NCBI GenBank assembly: GCA_016708435.1
Contig: JADJFV010000010.1
Span: forward strand, 48,035-112,034
Length of the DNA stretch: 64,000 nt
Origin: Leptospiraceae bacterium
GTDB taxonomy: Bacteria; Spirochaetota; Leptospiria; Leptospirales; Leptospiraceae
Reading direction: 5' to 3'
Part shown: positions 61,053 through 64,000 of the stretch, piece by piece
Numbering within the stretch: position 1 is the stretch's first letter
Layout of the letters: each line of letters begins with the position of its first letter
Translations under genes and position numbers: made by a program
Notes under the pieces: generated by a model
The model's database searches: none
What the model was told of the DNA's origin: nothing
The model's input: the letters and a program-made list of their open reading frames with translations, nothing else

Positions 61053-63485
61053 TTGACCTTCTTAGAGCATTTAGAATCTTTCATGGCAAATACAACGGAT
61101 GCGCTAACGAAAGTTCGCCCTATTCATTTTGTTCGCCAACTCCAACTTTATCTCGTTTTAGTTACATTAACTATGGTAACATATTTTCTTGCCTCTCCCT
61201 ATCTCGGTCAGGAGAAAACAGATATGGGAGATGAAAGTTCCTTAGCTGTCGGAAATGTTTCTCCGGAGACAATCATTTCGAACAAAGAAATTATCTATGA
61301 TGATTTGGATAAAACAAAACTAAAACGTGCAGAAGCCTATAAGTCCGCATCGCTCGTATTTGAGAGAGACTACTCTGTGTTAATCAGTCAAATTCAAAAT
61401 TACATTGATGAAGACTTTGAAAATCTAAAAGTCATTGCATCCGATGGAACGAACAATAAGAATTTTGGTTTTTTAGTTTACAAAAATATTCGGTGGAAGT
61501 TTAGATCACGCGAAGATCTAGATTTTTTCTTGCAGTATCCAAGAAAAGACAAACTAAGAGAACTCGTTCAAAAAGGGACGAATTTGATTTTCTCTTCTTA
61601 TTGTATTATGAAGGATGTGTCGCCTGACGTCATGAATTCTCTTGGCACAGGAGTGCATGTAATTAACAAAGGTGCAAAAGAAAATACTTCCGCCCTTGAT
61701 TCGTCTCATGTTTTCCCAAGAACTGCTATTTACCAAAATAAAAAAGTGCAGGAGCAATTATCTAAACTTCTAGATGAGAAACTAACTGGAATTGACGCCA
61801 ACACTCTCACGATTACGAAGCGAATGATTCTTTCTACTTACATCTACTCATTTCCTGCCTGCACTTATAAACCAGAAGAAACCGAACAAGAAAAGCAAAA
61901 AGAAGTAAGTAAAGTTAGCATTGTAAAAAGCAAAATCGCAAAAAGCGAAGTCATTGTAAAAAAAGGAGAGCTTGTCACTCCTGAGATTAGATCAAAGCTA
62001 GAACTTTTAAATGAGCATAATTCCCGTGCCAATATAAATTCTATTTTGTCTATTTTAATCGTTCAAATTATTTTAGTGAGTATAATCATTGTTTTCCTCA
62101 TCAAGTATGATCCAAAAAGACTAAACGATGTTTCGAGTAATGTAATTTTATTTTCTACTATTTGGATATTGACTCTTTATACTTTCGTAGTCTCTAAGTT
62201 TTTTTATCATCCCGACAACAACTTTGAATCCATTTATTACTTTGGGATTTTTATTCCCATCGGAATGATTTGCATGCTGATTGCATTTATCTTTGATGAG
62301 CAACTTTCTATCGCTCTTGGTTTTTATCTTTCCTTCTTTGTATTTTTATCTTCTCAAAACAATGCGACTTCTTTTATCATAGCCTTTTCGACTACAGTCG
62401 TTGCATCGATGTATGGAAGTAGAATTCGTAAACGGATTGATTTTATAAAATCTGGAATTTATATAGCCGGTGTTCAAATCCTAGTAGCTACTAGCGGTTA
62501 TCTAATAGATTCACGTCAATACTGGGTTACTACATCAAGTGGTTCTTTCTTTTCGGATATTGCTCGTTCCAATATTTTCAAAATCTACATTTCTTGTATT
62601 GTGAATGGATTTGCCTGTGCTCTAATGACGCAATTTTTACTTCCAGTGTATGAATATATTTTTAACATTCCAACAAGGTTTAAATTGCAAGAATTAGCGG
62701 ATACTGGTCATCCTCTGCTACAAGCACTCTTGACAAAAGCGCCTTCTACCTATACACATACTTTTATGGTGGCTGCGTTATCCGAAAGAGCAGCGCAAAA
62801 CTTGGGACTTGACTGGCTTCTTGTGAGAGTAGGAGTTTACTTTCATGATATAGGTAAAATTCCAAATGCAGGATTTTTTGTGGAGAATCAGCATTTAATT
62901 CCAAAAAAAGAAAACATTGATAAGAACAACCCAGGTCTTGCCGCAAAAATTGTAATCGATCATGTAATAGATGGAATTGAAATGGCAAAGAAAGCAAGAC
63001 TCCCGCGGGAGATAATAAGCTTTATCCCCGAACACCATGGAACAAGCACGATGGCATTTTTTTATCACAAAGCTCTTGCAGATCTTTCTCCTAATCAAAG
63101 AAAACGAATTCACAAAAAAGATTTCATGTATCCGGGACCAAAGCCTCAGCGTAAAGAAACTGCAATCGTAATGATCGCCGACTCAGTCGAAGCCGCTAGC
63201 CGCTCGCTAGATGAAATTACCCCTCAGGCGTTGGATGATTTAATTCAGAAGATAATCAATATTAAACTCGCAGAAAATCAACTCGATGAATGCGGTCTTA
63301 CACTTGGTGATTTGAGTATTGTAAAATCTTCTTTCAAAGAAATTTTACTTTCGAGTCTTCATCAGCGTCCAAAGTATCCAAGCTCGGAAGATACTAAAAA
63401 GTTAGAAAACAAAGAAGATATTAGAAAGCCAGTCGATAAAAAAGTATTGGCTAAGAAAATGAGAATTTCTAAAGATAGGAAATAA
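61053..63485 (+). CDS. pgpH: 7TM-HD family cyclic di-AMP phosphodiesterase, PgpH-like
   Basis: The 810 aa start at TTG, 2 nt after phoH. An N-terminal membrane helix (about 30-48) is followed by a large extracellular domain (about 50-325), seven membrane helices (about 330-550) and a cytoplasmic HD domain with YFHDIGKIPNAGFF, HVIDGIEMAKKARLP and EHHGTSTMAFFYHKA. This is the YqfF/PgpH architecture, whose HD domain degrades c-di-AMP. A basic tail ends the protein. The expected ybeY does not follow directly. Confidence 0.92.
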   Translation: MTFLEHLESFMANTTDALTKVRPIHFVRQLQLYLVLVTLTMVTYFLASPYLGQEKTDMGDESSLAVGNVSPETIISNKEIIYDDLDKTKLKRAEAYKSASLVFERDYSVLISQIQNYIDEDFENLKVIASDGTNNKNFGFLVYKNIRWKFRSREDLDFFLQYPRKDKLRELVQKGTNLIFSSYCIMKDVSPDVMNSLGTGVHVINKGAKENTSALDSSHVFPRTAIYQNKKVQEQLSKLLDEKLTGIDANTLTITKRMILSTYIYSFPACTYKPEETEQEKQKEVSKVSIVKSKIAKSEVIVKKGELVTPEIRSKLELLNEHNSRANINSILSILIVQIILVSIIIVFLIKYDPKRLNDVSSNVILFSTIWILTLYTFVVSKFFYHPDNNFESIYYFGIFIPIGMICMLIAFIFDEQLSIALGFYLSFFVFLSSQNNATSFIIAFSTTVVASMYGSRIRKRIDFIKSGIYIAGVQILVATSGYLIDSRQYWVTTSSGSFFSDIARSNIFKIYISCIVNGFACALMTQFLLPVYEYIFNIPTRFKLQELADTGHPLLQALLTKAPSTYTHTFMVAALSERAAQNLGLDWLLVRVGVYFHDIGKIPNAGFFVENQHLIPKKENIDKNNPGLAAKIVIDHVIDGIEMAKKARLPREIISFIPEHHGTSTMAFFYHKALADLSPNQRKRIHKKDFMYPGPKPQRKETAIVMIADSVEAASRSLDEITPQALDDLIQKIINIKLAENQLDECGLTLGDLSIVKSSFKEILLSSLHQRPKYPSSEDTKKLENKEDIRKPVDKKVLAKKMRISKDRK

Positions 63486-63538
63486 TCTTAGGCTAATAAC
63501 TATTATTCAGTAAAGAATAAAATAAAAAAGAGGTTAAA

Positions 63539-64000
63539 ATGTATAAAGGAGAAAAGATAAATTCCATCTCCCATTTAGTCGGGGCTTCCCTTAGCTTAAT
63601 CGCTTGGGGAGTTCTCATTGGATTTTCGAGCTACACAAGAGACCCATGGAAAATCGCTTCGGCGACAGTATATGGATTCTCGCTATTCTTTTTATATCTG
63701 AATTCCACACTCTACCATAGTTTCAAAAAAGAAACGACAGCAAAAAAAGTTTTCCAAAGATTCGATCATATTTCCATTTACTATTTAATTGCAGGGACTT
63801 ACACGCCTTATACGCTAGTAGTCCTGCGAGAAGAAGGATTGGGTTGGTTGATTTTTTCTATCGTTTGGACAATTGCAATTGTCGGAACTGTATTTAAAAG
63901 CATCTGGGGCGGAGACAAATTCAATTCTATCTCTACTCTTTTTTATGTTCTTGCAGGTTGGGCTATCCTAATCGACATAAAGACGGTTTACATCAAGTTG
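63539..64000 (+). CDS. trhA: hemolysin III/TrhA-family membrane protein, 5' part
   Basis: From the ATG at 63539 the frame is open to the window edge (154 codons, incomplete). The start GEKINSISHLVGASLSLIAW matches the hemolysin III (YqfA/TrhA, PAQR-like) family, as do NSTLYHSF (Ser/His metal-site motif) and FDHISIYYLIAGTYTPY (Asp/His). At least four membrane helices are visible. The third metal-site motif, expected near the C-terminus, is outside the window. Confidence 0.88.
   Translation, partial: MYKGEKINSISHLVGASLSLIAWGVLIGFSSYTRDPWKIASATVYGFSLFFLYLNSTLYHSFKKETTAKKVFQRFDHISIYYLIAGTYTPYTLVVLREEGLGWLIFSIVWTIAIVGTVFKSIWGGDKFNSISTLFYVLAGWAILIDIKTVYIKL

Overview
The window looks like a chromosomal segment of a Leptospira-like spirochaete (family Leptospiraceae; this is an inference). 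The grounds are an AT-rich sequence, many lipoprotein and outer-membrane genes, two sensor kinases with 7TMR-DISM-type input domains, a GspN-type type II secretion locus, Uma2 and ankyrin proteins, and the order tRNA-Thr, tRNA-Trp, secE, nusG, rplK, rplA, rplJ, rplL, (rpoB).

Layout. 1-3443 (minus): the tRNA/secE/nusG/ribosomal protein operon, with a terminator-like attenuator between rplJ and rplL and the first codons of a gene that is probably rpoB at the left edge. 3753-4997: an HD-GYP c-di-GMP phosphodiesterase. 5079-11101: a small accessory island with an ietAS-like antiphage pair (AAA+ ATPase plus subtilase, the subtilase gene broken) bracketed by imperfect direct repeats, then an Mrr-type endonuclease and repeat-rich DNA. 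11102-14185: an RNA ligase-like protein, a Spo0M-like protein and an acyl-CoA dehydrogenase. 14491-27096: a type II secretion locus in two convergent arms, gspK-L-M-N (plus) and gspG-F-E-D-C plus a second gspC-like gene (minus). A chimeric gspG duplicate and a duplicated three-hairpin element lie where the arms meet. 27146-33851: a LytS/LytTR-like two-component system (kinase interrupted by an amber codon), an outer-membrane protein and several envelope proteins. 34200-38022: a hybrid-free sensor histidine kinase and two ankyrin proteins. 38206-42720: an overlapping operon of two M16 peptidases, a metallo-beta-lactamase-fold hydrolase and an O-methyltransferase. 42775-46765: a large repeat-domain surface lipoprotein with a perfect consensus promoter and a strong terminator. 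47320-57032: Uma2 protein, class III cyclase, beta-helix lipoprotein, ankyrin protein, aspartate aminotransferase and two poorly known proteins. 57157-64000: aroE, then aspS-phoH-pgpH and the 5' end of a hemolysin III/TrhA-family gene.

Most notable points. (1) Two envelope promoters share the same architecture: an 11-bp direct repeat with a 21-bp period, then a -10 hexamer exactly 30 bp downstream. One of them drives the operon that encodes the LytTR regulator, so these look like LytTR operators. (2) The ietAS-like defence pair has two compensating frameshifts in the protease gene. (3) gspG has been partly duplicated with a new, non-prepilin N-terminus, together with a three-hairpin repeat. 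(4) Several genes (gspL, gspC2, ietS, possibly two small ORFs) are broken by single-base indels, often in homopolymers, which may be real decay or assembly error. (5) At least six families of dispersed palindromic or inverted repeats fill the intergenic spaces.
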